From contig CAZCUX010000004.1 in the NCBI GenBank assembly GCA_964502005.1, positions 341,408 through 405,407 of the forward strand: a stretch of 64,000 nt of DNA. The letters are read 5' to 3'. Both the position numbers and the translations under genes were made by a program. The stretch comes from CAJWOS01 sp964502005 (lineage in GTDB: Bacteria > Myxococcota_A > UBA796 > UBA2385). Below are positions 44,797-54,935 of the stretch, one piece after another. The notes below the pieces were generated by a model. That model ran no database searches. It was not told the origin of the DNA and saw nothing but the letters and a program-made list of their open reading frames with translations. How positions within the stretch are numbered: position 1 is the first letter of the stretch; every line of letters begins with the position of its first letter.

Positions 44797-47700
44797 TTAC
44801 GCGGGCGTGGCGTTGAAGCGAATCGTGAAGGTGGTGCCTTCGCCGGGGACCGTCTGAAGGTCGATGCTTCCTTGCATATCGTCGACGACTATGGTGTGGA
44901 CGAGGGCCAGGCCAATCCCGCTGCCACCCGCATTTCGGCGTGTGGTGTAGAAGGGGTCGAAGCACTGCTTGGCGACTTCGGGTGGCATTCCTGCGCCGTG
45001 GTCGCGAACTTCGAGCACAGGCCCGGTGGGCTCCCCACGAACCGTGACCTCCGCGGGGCCGCCGGCTTCTCCGGGGTACGCGTGGCGGCCAATGTTTTCG
45101 ACCAGATTGGTGATGAGCTGTCCCAAGCGACCGGGGTCGCAGCGGAAGGGGACGTCTCCGGTGGGCGACAACAAGGAAACATGGAGGTTGTGGCGCCGCG
45201 TGAGGGGGCTGAGGCTCTCAAGAATCTGCCGAATGTAGGCCACAAGCTCGATGTCGCGCTCTCGTCGGTCGGCTTGGTCGATTGCGAAGCCTTTGAAGGA
45301 CTGAATCAGCCGCGCGGCCCGGTCGATGTTGGACGTGATGAGCCGGGTGGCCTGCCGTGCGCGCTTGACATCGCCCGAGGTCTGCGGCAGCGCTTCGAGA
45401 GATTCGTCCAAAATGGTGCTCGCCGTGAGCGCGACGCCGAGGGGGGTGTTGAGCTCGTGCGCTACGCCAGAGACGAGGTTTCCAAGACTCGCCATTCGCG
45501 CATTGCGAATCAGCTCTTCTTGTGCCGTCTCTAGCTTTTCGAGGGCATCCTGAAGCTCGCGTGTGCGCTCGATGACGCGTTGTTCGAGGCTTTGCCGCGC
45601 TTCTTCCACATCGGCGTACAGCGATGCGTTGGTGAGAGCGATGGCCATATGCGTAGAGAGGTGTTCGAGCGTCGAGGTGTGGTCGGGCTGGAAGGCATCG
45701 GTGGACGCGCGGTGTTCAAGGATGATTGCGCCGCGGAGTGCGCCTTGGCTGCGCAGGGGCACACCCAGCACGCTCAACAAGCCGGTGGACTTGACGTAGG
45801 GGTCGTTCTGGAATCGGCTGTCGGTCTGGGCATTTGCGACGACCAAGGTGGCTTGGCCGCGCAATGCGAGGCGGGCCACGCTGCGCGGTAGACGCTTTTC
45901 GGCGGCTTCTCCTTCGATGGGCTCGTGAAATCGATTGACTTCGCTCGAAAAGACCGTCGCTTCTGCGCTCGCTTCCCAATCTCCCGCAGGATGGGGGGTC
46001 ACGAGCACAACGCGCTGGGCGCCCGACTGGGCGAGAACGGTCTGCAGAAGCCGCTGTACGAGTGGTTCGATGGCGATTTCGCTCGCGATGACCTCTGCGG
46101 CACGGATGATGGACATGAGGTCCATTGCATCGTCGAGGCGAATCGTTCGGCCCGTCGAGTGAATGGAGGCCAACGATGTGACCGTCGCCGACCGCCGGGT
46201 TTGGTGGGTCTCGAGCATGGCTTGGATTTGCTCGGTTTTGGCGACGGCGCCCCAGGCTTCGTAGAGGAGCGCGGCTTCGCGGAGGAGCTCGTTGGCAAAC
46301 GTCGTTTTTCCGCGTGCGCGCCAGAACCGCGCGTGCTGCTCGACAATCACCGCCTCTAGGTTGAACATCCGCGCCGCGCGGGCCGCTTGCTGCGCGGCCT
46401 CGTAGGCTTCGACGGCAGAGCCGACTTGGCCGCGCGCGCGGGCGAGGTCTGCCTCTACCAACCGCACGCGGGCCATGACGTTTTCGGGGCAAGCGGCGGC
46501 CCAAACGCGCAGGCGACCCAGCAGGCGGTTGGCCTCTGCGTAGTGCGCGGGGGCGTCTTGGGGGTTGTCTTCCGCGAGGGCGATGCGCATGAGCGCAGCA
46601 AACATCGCGCTCTCCGGTACCTTCGAGTGGCTCGGAACATAAGACTCGATGACGCCGATGCGGGGCGCCCACTTGCCGAAATCCGCTCGGTTGTACCGAA
46701 GCCACTCTGCGCGAAGGCTGCTGGCATAGAGCCACGCGAGGTGGAAACCATCTGCGGCGTGCTGGACCTCATAATCACCGGTTTTGTAATCGTCGGAGTC
46801 GAAGGTGTTCCAGGTGTGGGTACGACCAAGCAAGTGCAAAACAGGCTGGTAGACGCCCGCGCGCACGATTTCCCATGCGTCCTCGTTGCCTTTGCGACGC
46901 AAGAACGCAAGTTGGTTTTCGAGCCAGACCGCGAGCTCGCCCAAGGGACGTCCGGCGGTGAGCTGGTCCGACCCGCTCTGCATCGTGACATAGCCAAAGT
47001 GTAGCCAGTCGCCGCTTTGTACAGCCAGTTCGAGGGCGCGCTGGAAGTAGACTTGCCCGGACAGAATGGGCGCCGTCCAGTCGCGTACGTCGGCGGCAAA
47101 CAAGAAGTTGGTCTTGCAGGCCGTCGCCGTATCTGTGAACTGTTCGGAGAGGGCGACCCCCAGCTCGCCGAAATCGCGGCCGAGGGCATAGTCGCGTTCG
47201 GTGACCGTGAGAACCATGCCGTAGCCGACGTATCCGTAGGCGGACAGCGGGCAGTGGCCATGCTGAATCGAAACGGCCGCCATCTGGCAGAAGCACGCGA
47301 GCGCGAGCGCGCCTTGTCCACCGAGGTAGGCGGACAAGAATAAACCATATAGAATGCGGATTGCCAACCGGATGTTGGGGTCGGTGGCTTCAGGCTCTAA
47401 TAGGAGACTATGGACGGAACGGTCACCAAGAAGTTTCTGGATTTCGGAGTGCAGGGATTCGGTTAGCGCATTGGCTTCGGCTTCGTCGATGGGCAGGTGA
47501 ATGCCCAACAAGCCGAGGCAACGTACGCCGACGGCGACGCCATCGCGATGGCGCCCCGCAAGAAGGAGTTGGTCCAGCCTTACGGCACCTGCGCGCACTT
47601 CGTCGGTGATGTCGTGCACATTCGCGCGCATCGCGACGTGGAGTTGGTCCGCCTCGTCAAAGTTGCCCACGAGCGCGTTTGCGGTGGCGCCCTGGAGGTG

Positions 47701-50076
47701 GAGTTCGAAGGTGATGCGGGCGCTGTCCCACCAGCCAGTGGGTCCCAGTAGCGTACGTCCGGCGCGGGAAAACGCGACGGCGGCGTCGTCTGCGGCAGCA
47801 TCGAGGGCCCGTGTGGTAGCTTCGAGCAGAACCTCGGCCCACCGGACTTGCTCGTCGCGGTCGACCACGAGGTCGGCGCCGCGTTGGAGGTGTCCCGCGA
47901 CGGCGAAGAGGTCGAATGGCTTGGTCGTGCGCAGCAAGACGCGACCGGCCTGGAGGTGGATGCGCGCTTGGGCGAGGGGGTCAATGCCTACGAGAGCGGC
48001 CTGTTGCACGCGGTCGTGAATGAAGCGGCAATGAAGCTGTCCGGTATCGTGGTTCGACACATCGCTGTCGTCCATCTGCAATAGGCCGAGTTCCAGGGCG
48101 GGCTTGATGGTTTGGACGAGCTCTGCGGCCTCAATTTGCACTACTTTTGCCAGCAATGACAGCGAGAAACGACTTCCAATACAGGCTGCTGCTGCCAGCT
48201 TCTTGCGAGTGTCCGGCGGCGCTTGCTGGAAGCGTCGTTCTAGTAGTTCTATCACATTGCTCGTGAAGCCCTGGGCCTCGATGCGCGCGACGTCCCATGC
48301 CCAGCCCATTGTTTCGGGCGAATACCACAAGGCGCCGGCTTCTTGAATCGCCACCATGAACTGATGTACGAAGAACGGGTTCCCTTGGGTGCGCTCTGCG
48401 ACAATCGACGCCAACGACGCGCTTTCTGCAACGGGCTGCTGAATCATCAATGCGACCAGCTCGCTGACCTCGTCGTTGGACAGCGGCCGGGGGGTCAGGC
48501 GTTGTACGGGTACACCCGCCCGGTGCAAGCGGGGCGCGAGCTCGTGCAGATAATGGCCAGGCGGAATCTCGTTGTCCCGGAACGCCCCGACAATCAGCAT
48601 GTTGCGCAAGGTGTCGTGCGTGAGCAAGGCCTCCATCAATCGCAGGCTCGCGGGGTCTGCCCACTGGAGGTCGTCAAGAAACAAGACGACAGGGCGCCCT
48701 GGGCCGGCGACCTGGGAGAAGAGCTGCACGAATGCGTGATGAATACGGTGCTGGGCTTCGGGACCCGGCAGTGGCTCTACGGGCGGGGGGGTGCCAAAGA
48801 TGCCGCATGTGGAGCTTGAAATGGCGGTGATGACCGCACCATTCCCGCCAACCGCTTGCCGAATCGCGGCAATCAGTGGGTCGGCCACCGCGGGGGACAA
48901 GGCCAAGACATGCTGCGTGAGCTGGTCAAGGGCCGCGCCAAACGCGCCAAATGCCGCGCCGCGTTGAATCTGGTCGAACTTGCCACTGAGATACAGGCCA
49001 CCGGCGGCGACCGTAGGGGCGACCAGCTCGTTGACCAGCACACTCTTGCCGACGCCGGAGCCTCCAGCGACCAACAATAGCTCAAGGCCGCCTGTCGAAA
49101 TGCGGCCCATGGTGTCGCGGAGGGCCGCGAGCTCGGGGTCGCGGCCAATGAGGTGTCCGGGACGGCGAAGCACGGGCGCTACATCCCGCTGGGCCAAGGA
49201 AAACGACACCGTCGCGAGGTCGTCTGCGGCGAGAATCCGCTCCAAGTCGAGGGCGAGGCCCACCGCGCTTTGGTAGCGCAGGTCGGCGGACTTCTCGAGG
49301 AGCTTGCCGACCAAGCGGTCGAGAATCGGCGGAATATGGGGCGCGAGATAGGATGGGGCCGGGGGTGCAAACGCGGTGTGCGAATGGACCAATGCAACGA
49401 TGTCCTCGGCTTCAAAGGGACGGCGACCGGTTAGCATCTCGAACAAGGTGACGCCCAACGCGTAGAGGTCGGTGCGGGAGTCGACGGGACGATTGAGGCG
49501 TCCGGTTTGTTCGGGAGAAATGTACGCCAACGTACCTTCGAGGCCGTGGCTACGATTTCCGCCATCGGTGCCGCTGAGGTCGTGCTCGAGGGCAATCCCG
49601 AGGTCGATAATCTGCACCGATTGTCCATCGGGACGCACGACCAGGTTTCCGGGATTGATGTCGCGGTGGATGATGTGCCGTGCGTGAAGCTCGGCGAGGC
49701 TTCGTGCGGCGGATGCGGCGAGGCGGAGCGCGAGGCGCACGTCCATGGGGCCTTCGGCCAATATCTCCCGAAGGCTCCGTCCCCCGCAGTCTTCGAGCTC
49801 GATGGCCAATGCACGGCCGTAGTCGTGCAGCTGTATCGCCCGCACGACGCCGGAAAGGGTGTGCGCCGAGGTGAGCCGGTACTCGCGGACAAACCGCTTC
49901 CAGCGCCGCGCTGTGGGCCGTTCGTTTCTGAGTTCCTTGAGCACGACGGGGTGGCCGTCGTTGGTGCGTGCCCGAAATACGGTGGAGTAGCTGCTCTTGT
50001 GCAGCATCTCGACGAAGGTGTAGTTCGGGGGCAAATGGACCTGAGTGTCGAAATCATCGAGTACTATCGTCGACAC
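44797..50076 (-). CDS. Ser/Thr kinase - AAA ATPase - GAF - histidine kinase fusion
   Basis: Giant signalling protein of 1759 residues. Residues about 15-265 are a Ser/Thr kinase (IIHRDINPGNLVVRP catalytic loop, IIDLGIALE, ISPEQTGRLN). Residues about 310-620 are a predicted ATPase with P-loop AGGSGVGKSVLVNEL and VLFLDDLQWAD. A long helical TPR-like region follows to about 1290, then GAF (about 1330-1480), a coiled coil, HisKA (SGVAHELNTPLGV) and HATPase (DHGAGMPPEV; GGSGIGLALVHT). GTG 50076 has GGAG six bases upstream and overlaps the hybrid-kinase stop by 13 bp. It likely works with the REC/Hpt partners. Confidence 0.92.
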   Translation of the reverse strand: MSTIVLDDFDTQVHLPPNYTFVEMLHKSSYSTVFRARTNDGHPVVLKELRNERPTARRWKRFVREYRLTSAHTLSGVVRAIQLHDYGRALAIELEDCGGRSLREILAEGPMDVRLALRLAASAARSLAELHARHIIHRDINPGNLVVRPDGQSVQIIDLGIALEHDLSGTDGGNRSHGLEGTLAYISPEQTGRLNRPVDSRTDLYALGVTLFEMLTGRRPFEAEDIVALVHSHTAFAPPAPSYLAPHIPPILDRLVGKLLEKSADLRYQSAVGLALDLERILAADDLATVSFSLAQRDVAPVLRRPGHLIGRDPELAALRDTMGRISTGGLELLLVAGGSGVGKSVLVNELVAPTVAAGGLYLSGKFDQIQRGAAFGAFGAALDQLTQHVLALSPAVADPLIAAIRQAVGGNGAVITAISSSTCGIFGTPPPVEPLPGPEAQHRIHHAFVQLFSQVAGPGRPVVLFLDDLQWADPASLRLMEALLTHDTLRNMLIVGAFRDNEIPPGHYLHELAPRLHRAGVPVQRLTPRPLSNDEVSELVALMIQQPVAESASLASIVAERTQGNPFFVHQFMVAIQEAGALWYSPETMGWAWDVARIEAQGFTSNVIELLERRFQQAPPDTRKKLAAAACIGSRFSLSLLAKVVQIEAAELVQTIKPALELGLLQMDDSDVSNHDTGQLHCRFIHDRVQQAALVGIDPLAQARIHLQAGRVLLRTTKPFDLFAVAGHLQRGADLVVDRDEQVRWAEVLLEATTRALDAAADDAAVAFSRAGRTLLGPTGWWDSARITFELHLQGATANALVGNFDEADQLHVAMRANVHDITDEVRAGAVRLDQLLLAGRHRDGVAVGVRCLGLLGIHLPIDEAEANALTESLHSEIQKLLGDRSVHSLLLEPEATDPNIRLAIRILYGLFLSAYLGGQGALALACFCQMAAVSIQHGHCPLSAYGYVGYGMVLTVTERDYALGRDFGELGVALSEQFTDTATACKTNFLFAADVRDWTAPILSGQVYFQRALELAVQSGDWLHFGYVTMQSGSDQLTAGRPLGELAVWLENQLAFLRRKGNEDAWEIVRAGVYQPVLHLLGRTHTWNTFDSDDYKTGDYEVQHAADGFHLAWLYASSLRAEWLRYNRADFGKWAPRIGVIESYVPSHSKVPESAMFAALMRIALAEDNPQDAPAHYAEANRLLGRLRVWAAACPENVMARVRLVEADLARARGQVGSAVEAYEAAQQAARAARMFNLEAVIVEQHARFWRARGKTTFANELLREAALLYEAWGAVAKTEQIQAMLETHQTRRSATVTSLASIHSTGRTIRLDDAMDLMSIIRAAEVIASEIAIEPLVQRLLQTVLAQSGAQRVVLVTPHPAGDWEASAEATVFSSEVNRFHEPIEGEAAEKRLPRSVARLALRGQATLVVANAQTDSRFQNDPYVKSTGLLSVLGVPLRSQGALRGAIILEHRASTDAFQPDHTSTLEHLSTHMAIALTNASLYADVEEARQSLEQRVIERTRELQDALEKLETAQEELIRNARMASLGNLVSGVAHELNTPLGVALTASTILDESLEALPQTSGDVKRARQATRLITSNIDRAARLIQSFKGFAIDQADRRERDIELVAYIRQILESLSPLTRRHNLHVSLLSPTGDVPFRCDPGRLGQLITNLVENIGRHAYPGEAGGPAEVTVRGEPTGPVLEVRDHGAGMPPEVAKQCFDPFYTTRRNAGGSGIGLALVHTIVVDDMQGSIDLQTVPGEGTTFTIRFNATPA

Positions 50077-52325
50077 ATCGTTCTCCAACGCTCAATCATT
50101 GCTTCGAGGTCGGTTCTCCCGACGGGCTTGCGGAGCACCGCATCGGCCCCTGCATCGGTCGCGCGCTTGCCAAGATCAGGGTCATCGTATGCGGAGATGA
50201 CGTTGATCACTGCTTTGCAACCGCGGGCACGCAAGCGCCGGGTGGCCTCCAAGCCATCGATGCCCGGAAGGTCAACGTCCATCATGATGAGGTCGACACC
50301 GTCGGCCAGTTGCAGGCCCGTCTCGCCGTCGTCGGCCTCACGGATGTAGTCGATGCCTTGGGCCTTGAGGTACTGGACGAAGAGCATTCGAAGAACGGGC
50401 GAGTCCTCCACCAACAAAATGCGTGGCTTTGCATCCGATGGAAGCGGGCAGTCTTCGAGCAGCTTGTGCAAGCGCCGCGCGGGCACAGGGCGGGGCAAGA
50501 ACTCGACAAAGCCCTCGCGCGCGGCCCGCGCTTCTGCTTCGGGTGTAGCGTGGGCCGAAAGCGCCGCCATACGAACGGGCTCTACGGTGCCCATGCTCCG
50601 CTCAATCCCACGGATGCGCCGTGCGGCATCCCAGCCGGAAATGCCGGGAAGCACGATGTCCATGAGGATGAGGTCAAACCGGCCCGGAACGAACAACTCG
50701 ACAGCTTCTTCGCCCGTTTCGGCCGTCGTGACGGACATTCCATCTCGCCGAAGCCGGGTGGACAGCACCTGGAGATTGGAGGGGTCGTCGTCCACGAGCA
50801 AAATGCGCAGGGGCGACAAGGGCGCCGGCTCGTTGTCGCCTTCGGTGTGTTCCGACGAAACCCGCGACACCAAGGCGTTCCAGATGCGGTCGGACACGAG
50901 CGGCAGCGCAATCCCTGGACCCGTGTTGCCTGCAGGCCGCAGGTACAACGAGTCGGGGAGCGTCACTTCGGGCATATCGGTCACGACCACCTGCGGGTCG
51001 TCGCTGTCGATGTGAATGCCCGTCATTTCGAGCAGCTCGGCGGTGTCCTGGCGGAGCGCTGCATTGGCGATTTGCAGGCCGACACGCATTCCCCGCAACT
51101 CGCGGGGGGGACCGCCGCCCGTCACGTCGGCAATCCGCTTGAGGCCGAGCTGTACGCCAAATGTGCTGCCGACGCCATACAAACTTTGTACGACCGACCA
51201 ATGACCGCCCATATGGCCAATCAAGCGGGACGCAATGCCGAGACCGAGCCGCGAACCGCTCCGCAAGGGGGGCTCTTTGCCTTCTACCAAGCGACCCACG
51301 AGGCTCCGCAGCTCGGCGGGTGGCACACCACGGCCGGTGTCGGCGACGCGAAGCTCGATGCGTACGGTGTTGTGCTCTTCGATGACCTCAACCAACCGCG
51401 CTTCTACGCGAACAGTGCCGGAAATGGTGTATTTGACGGCGTTTCCAACGAGGTTCATCAGTAGCTGTTGGATGCGGTCGGGGTCGCCCTCTAGCCACGT
51501 TGGAATGCGGGGGTCGACGCGCGCTTGTACTTCGAGTTGACGCCGCGAGGCGAGGGCGGCGTGAAGGTCGGCTACTTCTTCGACGATACGCCGCAAACGA
51601 AGGGGCGTTTCGATGACAGCCAACATGCCGGACTCGATGCGCGAAAGGTCGAGCACATCCGAGACCAAGCCGTGAAGGGCGCGTGCGTTGAGGTGCAGGC
51701 TGCTCAACAGTTCGACCGTTCCAGGCTCTTTGCAGGCTTCGAGGGCCAGCTCCGAGAGCCCCAGAATTGCGCTGAGGGGCGTGCGAAGCTCGTGGTTGAC
51801 CGAAGCCAAAAACGAAGTCTTTGCGGAGTTTGCGCGCTCTGCCGCATCCCGTGCGGCCATCAGCTCTTGCTTCTGCTCGCCCAGCTCTTGGCTGCGTAGC
51901 TCCAGCTCTACGATGTCGCGAAACGAGCGAATGAGGCCCGCGAGAATCGCGCGGCTTCGTTTGGCGCCCACTTCGGTCTTCGGCCAGTAGTCGTTGATGT
52001 CGTAGTCGTTGAGAAGCTGCTGCTCGGGGGCGCGACCTGGCTGGCCGGTGCGAATGACGATGCGTGTGGCCCGCAATGCGGGGTTGGCACGCATCCAACG
52101 CACGAGCTCGAGGCCGGCGTCGTCTGTTTCCATGACGACGTCGATGAGCGCAACGGCGAAGCGGTTGGTGGCCATCGCTTGCCGGGCTTCGGCCGCCGAT
52201 TGGACCGTCACACAGCGAACGGGAACGCCGTGGACGGAAAGTCCCATCAGCGCAAGCTCGGTGACAGCCAGCATGTCGAAGTCGTCGTCAGCGACGAGAA
52301 TCAGCCATTCATCGGGGTGGTACAT
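50064..52325 (-). CDS. Hybrid histidine kinase, REC-HisKA-HATPase-REC-REC
   Basis: Cytosolic hybrid kinase of 753 residues with no membrane segment. Receiver 1 (residues about 5-130) has VADDDFDM and acceptor Asp62 in ALIDVVMETDD. HisKA has SVNHELRTPLSAILG (His178). HATPase has LLMNLVGNAVKYT, ADTGRGVP and RLGLGIA. Two C-terminal receivers follow, with acceptors in LILMDIVLPGISG and LIMMDVDLPGIDG. The N-terminal receiver suggests input from another phospho-donor. It lies between the Hpt gene (123 bp) and the kinase/ATPase fusion (overlap). Confidence 0.93.
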   Translation of the reverse strand: MYHPDEWLILVADDDFDMLAVTELALMGLSVHGVPVRCVTVQSAAEARQAMATNRFAVALIDVVMETDDAGLELVRWMRANPALRATRIVIRTGQPGRAPEQQLLNDYDINDYWPKTEVGAKRSRAILAGLIRSFRDIVELELRSQELGEQKQELMAARDAAERANSAKTSFLASVNHELRTPLSAILGLSELALEACKEPGTVELLSSLHLNARALHGLVSDVLDLSRIESGMLAVIETPLRLRRIVEEVADLHAALASRRQLEVQARVDPRIPTWLEGDPDRIQQLLMNLVGNAVKYTISGTVRVEARLVEVIEEHNTVRIELRVADTGRGVPPAELRSLVGRLVEGKEPPLRSGSRLGLGIASRLIGHMGGHWSVVQSLYGVGSTFGVQLGLKRIADVTGGGPPRELRGMRVGLQIANAALRQDTAELLEMTGIHIDSDDPQVVVTDMPEVTLPDSLYLRPAGNTGPGIALPLVSDRIWNALVSRVSSEHTEGDNEPAPLSPLRILLVDDDPSNLQVLSTRLRRDGMSVTTAETGEEAVELFVPGRFDLILMDIVLPGISGWDAARRIRGIERSMGTVEPVRMAALSAHATPEAEARAAREGFVEFLPRPVPARRLHKLLEDCPLPSDAKPRILLVEDSPVLRMLFVQYLKAQGIDYIREADDGETGLQLADGVDLIMMDVDLPGIDGLEATRRLRARGCKAVINVISAYDDPDLGKRATDAGADAVLRKPVGRTDLEAMIERWRTMCRR

Positions 52326-52448
52326 GAATGTGCTCGGGCGAAATGGTCAATGAGGCGGTGGACGACATCGGGAGGACCCCCACACATTTACCAGCGAGGC
52401 AAACGCGAAGCGGGCGGCGAGGAGGGACGCCTTCGCACCGACGGAGGC

Positions 52449-52796
52449 TCAGATGCCCATGATTCGCTGCAATGCATGAAGCTCGTGGGTGAACTGGCTT
52501 CGTCGGTTCGCCAATGTGGCGAAATCGCCTGACTTGGCCGATTCCTCCATGTCTTTCGCAACGGCGGCAACGCGCTGGGCGCCCACCGCGGCAGCACCGC
52601 CTTTGAGACGGTGGGCTGCTTTTGCGGCATCCGCGCCATCTTTTGTCTGGAGCGCGGTGTCGATGCGCTGAATCAACGAGTTCGCGTCATCTACATACAT
52701 TTCTACGAGGCGTGCTGGAAGCTCCGCGCCGCCCACCATTTCCAACTCTGCACGGATGGATGGGTCGACGACGTGCAGTGAATCGAGTTGGGTCAT
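52449..52796 (-). CDS. Histidine phosphotransfer (Hpt) protein
   Basis: Four-helix phosphotransfer protein of 115 residues. The diagnostic helix AAKAAHRLKGGAAAVGAQR carries the phosphorylated His62. Such proteins shuttle phosphate between a hybrid kinase receiver and a final response regulator. GAGGG precedes ATG 52796. It is the first gene of the phosphorelay operon; no separate output regulator with a DNA-binding domain lies nearby. Confidence 0.93.
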   Translation of the reverse strand: MTQLDSLHVVDPSIRAELEMVGGAELPARLVEMYVDDANSLIQRIDTALQTKDGADAAKAAHRLKGGAAAVGAQRVAAVAKDMEESAKSGDFATLANRRSQFTHELHALQRIMGI

Positions 52797-53265
52797 GTTC
52801 CCTCACTATCGGGAGTTCAGCAGGAGAGGTTTGAAAAGGAGTATCGGCCAGGACGGTCGCGTTTGCAGGGACTTTTGTCGCCGCTTCATGCGGGAAGCGC
52901 GCGTTTGTCCGCGTGGGTCCGCCTGTGGGTCGAAGTTGGTTTTGGGGTTATCCGTTTTTGGTCCTGTTCGCCGTGGTTCGAATGCGAAATCGAGACGTGT
53001 TCCCCCCCATCGAAGGGGAAATCGGGCCTACGCGTTTGTTTGTTGGTCGTCAGTGTGTTTCTATGTTCGCGCAATGGTTGAGCTTGTGCAGCGATTGGCA
53101 CTCGTGGCGCGACTTCTTTCTGGATTGGATGCTGTACCCGCATGGATACAACAGCGGGGACGAGGCACCTGGAATCTGTGTGCTACAGATCTGGTGTCGA
53201 TATCTGGCATTCTCTGCATTTTTCCATAGGAGGGTAGCGCGCCGTACCGCGCTGGAGGTGGAAGG
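52797..53265. other. Intergenic region, no gene recognised
   Basis: About 469 bp between the divergent Hpt and sulfatase-fold genes. It includes a lower-GC right half and must hold both promoters. I see no convincing coding frame, RNA gene or repeat. Confidence 0.5.
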
Positions 53266-54906
53266 GTGAGTCGTCGTCGCCGCGCCCGTACCGTTGGACC
53301 CTGGGTTCCCGCGCTGATTGCGGTCAATGTCGTAATTGCTGCGTCCGTCGCGTGGCTGATGTGGCGTCGGGCGGCCACCGATGTGCTGCCGGTTGCGGTG
53401 CAAGAAGCCGACGTGCCCCGCATAGATTGGGCAGGCCGTTTTGCCGCGGATGCAGGGGATAATCCCGTGTGCGCCGACTGTAACGTCGTTGCCATCGCGC
53501 TCGATATCTTTCGCCCCGACCGCCTGACTTGTGAGGGAAATTCAGCGAATACCTCTCCCAATATTTGCGCAATGATGGATCATGGAGTTGTATTTGACAA
53601 CTTTATTGCGCATGCGTATCAAACACCCATCGCCCAGATGGCAGCCTTCACCGGCAGGTACCCGAGCCGAAGTGGTTTCGTGAGCTTCGCGAGCACGCTC
53701 TCGCCGGATGTACCAACGCTTCCCGAGCAAATGCAGGCCGCTGGATACACCACTGTCGCGATGGGGTCGAGCTTTGAGGTCATGACCGACATGTCCGCGG
53801 GACGGTCGGGCAAGCGGAGCTTCACGCGTCCCGGCCTCAATCCCTCGCTCTCGTTTGGACGTGGGTTCGACCGTTTCGTGTTTACGGGCAACCGCAATCT
53901 TCCTAGCGATTCGATCCCCTGGATTCGGCAACACAAAGACGAGCGCTTCTTTTTGTGGATGATTCTCGGTACGCTTCATTGGCCCTATGGTGCGCGCGCC
54001 GATGCCGCCGACCAAGAGCGCTTCGACCCCCCCAATTACCAGGGCATTCTCAAGGACCGCCTTCCCCTTGGATTCGAGCTCTTGAGCCATATCTCCAACG
54101 GTCGGCTCTATGACTATCCGGGTGGTCCTTCGTCGCCCCTCGGCGTGGACGACCCTGCGTTTATCCGCGCTCGTTATGACGTGGGCCTATGGACCGTGGA
54201 CCAGTTCATCGGCGAATTTCTGGATAGTCTGTCCGAAGATGTCCTGAAGAAGACGATTATCGTGCTCTATGGGGTCCACGGCGAGGACTTGGGTGAGCAT
54301 GGCTACTTCGGTCATTACGATATATACGACACCGAAGTCAAAATGTCAATGGTCATCCTCAACCCCCAGCATCGCCGGGAGGGGCTGCGGATTTCCGAGC
54401 AAATCGAAGGTGTTGACTTTGCGCCGACCGTGCTCGACCTCGTCGGACTGCCGCCGCTTGTCGGCATCGACGGCCAAAGCGCTGTCCCCGCGATGCGTGA
54501 CGGACACGGAAATCCCGACCGCGTGACCTTTTTCGAGCGAATCCCACTGTGGGAGGACATCTTCCGCCACAAGAGCAATATGCCCGCGGTGTTTGTCGCG
54601 AAGGTGGAAGACATCCTTGATGCCTCCATTCTCGGCGACCGCGGCCTGCGGACTTCGCGCTGGAAGCTCATTCACCGCACCGCACGCGCCGTAGAGTCCC
54701 AGGTAAGCTGGTACAGTTACTTGACGGGAACCCCCCTGGCGCGTCCAGAATGGGAACTGTATGATTTGGCGGCCGACCCCTTCGAACAGCGCAACGTCAT
54801 CGACGAGCACACAGAGGAGGCGGCAGCCTTGCAGGAGAAGTTGCTCTCCTTCGAGGCATCGCTTCCGCCCCCGCAAGGGCACGATGTTCCCGTGGACGCC
54901 CCCTGA
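53266..54906 (+). CDS. Membrane-anchored sulfatase-fold protein with Thr at nucleophile position
   Basis: Protein of 546 residues with an N-terminal membrane anchor (residues about 14-33) after an Arg-rich start. The sulfatase-type domain has VVAIALDIFRPDRL (Asp80), the active-site region AYQTPIAQMAAFTGRYPSR, YGVHGEDLGEHG and a C-terminal RTSRWKLIHR plus YDLAADPFEQRNV, typical of true sulfatases. The nucleophile position is Thr120 and the C-x-P-x-R motif is absent, so formylglycine maturation is unlikely. The start is GTG 53266 after GGAGGTGGAAGG. It precedes a formylglycine-enzyme-fold lipoprotein gene by 29 bp. Confidence 0.83.
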   Translation: MSRRRRARTVGPWVPALIAVNVVIAASVAWLMWRRAATDVLPVAVQEADVPRIDWAGRFAADAGDNPVCADCNVVAIALDIFRPDRLTCEGNSANTSPNICAMMDHGVVFDNFIAHAYQTPIAQMAAFTGRYPSRSGFVSFASTLSPDVPTLPEQMQAAGYTTVAMGSSFEVMTDMSAGRSGKRSFTRPGLNPSLSFGRGFDRFVFTGNRNLPSDSIPWIRQHKDERFFLWMILGTLHWPYGARADAADQERFDPPNYQGILKDRLPLGFELLSHISNGRLYDYPGGPSSPLGVDDPAFIRARYDVGLWTVDQFIGEFLDSLSEDVLKKTIIVLYGVHGEDLGEHGYFGHYDIYDTEVKMSMVILNPQHRREGLRISEQIEGVDFAPTVLDLVGLPPLVGIDGQSAVPAMRDGHGNPDRVTFFERIPLWEDIFRHKSNMPAVFVAKVEDILDASILGDRGLRTSRWKLIHRTARAVESQVSWYSYLTGTPLARPEWELYDLAADPFEQRNVIDEHTEEAAALQEKLLSFEASLPPPQGHDVPVDAP

Positions 54907-54935
54907 CCGTCCCGGTGACGCCTCCGGTGAATTGA

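Noticed and set aside
52797..53265. Plus-strand frame of 157 codons across the gap
   Set aside because: Arg/Cys-rich, starts inside the Hpt gene on the other strand, no SD and no domain.
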